DNA of 64,000 bases from Pandoraea anapnoica (GTDB lineage Bacteria > Pseudomonadota > Gammaproteobacteria > Burkholderiales > Burkholderiaceae), in the NCBI RefSeq assembly GCF_902459765.1, contig NZ_CABPSP010000010.1, positions 62,001 through 126,000 on the forward strand, read 5' to 3'. Position numbers and translations under genes: made by a program. Each line of letters begins with the position of its first letter. The stretch's first letter is position 1. Below are positions 63,148 through 64,000 of this stretch, in pieces. Below the pieces are notes generated by a model that was given only the letters and a program-made list of their open reading frames with translations, did no database searches and was not told where the DNA came from.

Positions 63148-64000
63148 GTGAAACACTGGTCGATCCGACATCGCATTCTGGCCAGTTTTGGCCTGATCCT
63201 TGCCCTGATGGCCCTGATGGCCGGCGTCGCTTACACGCGACTGTCCGCCATCGAAGTGGAGGCATACAGTGTGGAATCCGATTCCACGCCGGGCCTTTAC
63301 TACAGCACGATGCTGCGCGGCGCGTGGTTCGAGAGCTATCAGTTGCTCCAGCAGGTCGTCGCCATCGACGACAACGACAAGACCCGTGCGATCGACCTCG
63401 ACACGTTGCGCTCGGCGGACGCCCGCATCGACGGCTGGATCAAGGATTACGGCACGACCGTCAATCGCGCCGTCGACCGGATGCAATACGACGAGGTGCG
63501 CGGTGTGCGCACGCAGTACGGGCGCATCAGCAATCAGGTGCTCAAGCTCGTGGCCGACGGTCAGTTGCCCGCCGCCCGCGCCATGTTGACCGACCAGCTG
63601 TACCCCGAGTGGGGCCGAGGGCGTTCCGCGATCCAACGTCTGGTCGACACGAACAAGACGTTTGCCGACGAGTCGACGCATAACATCAACGAAGCCGTCA
63701 CGGCCGCCAAGGCCACGCTGCTCATCACGTTGGGCGTGGCGCTCGCAGCGGCCATCCTGGCGGGATGGATGCTGTTCCGCGCGATCAGCGTGCCGCTCGC
63801 GAGCGTGATGCAGATCCTGGAGGTCATGCGCGCGGGCGATCTGACCAAGCGCCTCGATCTGGCGCGTCGCGATGAGTTCGGTGCGCTGGAGTCGGGCTTC
63901 AACCGGATGACGGACGAACTGACGGGCCTCGTCGGGCAGGCGCAGAAGTCGGCGTTGCAGGTGACGACGTCGGTGACCGAGATTGCCGCGACGTCGCGCC
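63148..64000 (+). CDS. Methyl-accepting chemotaxis protein, N-terminal part
   Basis: The gene runs off the right edge; 284 codons are visible. TM1 is at about 10-30, a periplasmic four-helix-type sensor domain spans 31-188, TM2 is at about 189-211, and a HAMP domain follows (FRAISVPLASVMQILEVMRAGDLTKRLDL, DEFGALESGFNRM broken here at the family positions). The methyl-accepting signalling domain lies outside the window. The GTG start at 63148 has GGGAG 6 bp upstream. Ligand is unknown. The 215 bp between the BKACE gene and this one hold no gene. Confidence 0.85.
   Translation, partial: MKHWSIRHRILASFGLILALMALMAGVAYTRLSAIEVEAYSVESDSTPGLYYSTMLRGAWFESYQLLQQVVAIDDNDKTRAIDLDTLRSADARIDGWIKDYGTTVNRAVDRMQYDEVRGVRTQYGRISNQVLKLVADGQLPAARAMLTDQLYPEWGRGRSAIQRLVDTNKTFADESTHNINEAVTAAKATLLITLGVALAAAILAGWMLFRAISVPLASVMQILEVMRAGDLTKRLDLARRDEFGALESGFNRMTDELTGLVGQAQKSALQVTTSVTEIAATSR

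Overview
The window is GC-rich, densely coded chromosomal DNA of a beta-proteobacterium in the Burkholderiales. Small secreted DUF4148 proteins, a DUF3331 protein, a double-length UvrA, many LysR regulators and tricarboxylate-independent purine and amino acid catabolism genes all point to Burkholderiaceae; the mix resembles Pandoraea, but the genus is an inference. No rRNA, tRNA, insertion sequence, integrase or CRISPR array was seen.

Layout. 1-202: cut-off start of a TpsB/FhaC-type outer-membrane transporter. 0.5-3.1 kb: DUF3331 protein and type II NADH dehydrogenase, divergent from a TetR regulator. 3.2-6.6 kb: a RidA-DadA pair facing an SH3/NlpC-P60 lipoprotein. 6.7-11.1 kb: iron-uptake module fecI-fecR-TonB siderophore receptor under a Fur box. 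11.1-17.3 kb: a tandem-duplicated UvrA whose promoter carries a LexA (SOS) box. 17.5-20.8 kb: DUF4148 protein, a cluster of DnaA-box-like repeats, a secreted dienelactone hydrolase-like enzyme and MetY. 21-25.6 kb: UppP, then a LysR regulator divergent from an iron alcohol dehydrogenase and an MHS-type transporter. 25.7-27 kb: small secreted or membrane proteins.

27.3-30.6 kb is the most unusual part: an AT-richer class I type III secretion chaperone-like gene sits 6 bp upstream of an effector-like gene, facing a protein with a zinc-deaminase motif (HAE...PCxxC). No secretion apparatus is present in the window, so this looks like an orphan effector locus.

30.8-37.1 kb: purine nucleoside salvage (porin, Tat-exported nucleoside hydrolase, LysR, AzgA-type permease, adenosine deaminase). 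Extracellular nucleosides would enter through the porin, be hydrolysed in the periplasm, and the base imported by the permease. 37.2-37.8 kb holds a decayed reading frame. 37.8-44.9 kb: DUF445 protein, malate synthase G, PepE, and an AT-richer desaturase-EamA transporter pair. 45-52.8 kb: small conserved proteins, two LysR/MFS divergent pairs and ModE. 52.9-59.6 kb: CSS-EAL phosphodiesterase, fosmidomycin-resistance-type exporter, a surface-antigen-like protein and a MocR/MFS divergent pair. 59.5-62.9 kb: an RpiR regulator divergent from an aminotransferase-BKACE operon that suggests beta-amino acid or beta-keto acid catabolism. The window ends inside a chemoreceptor gene.
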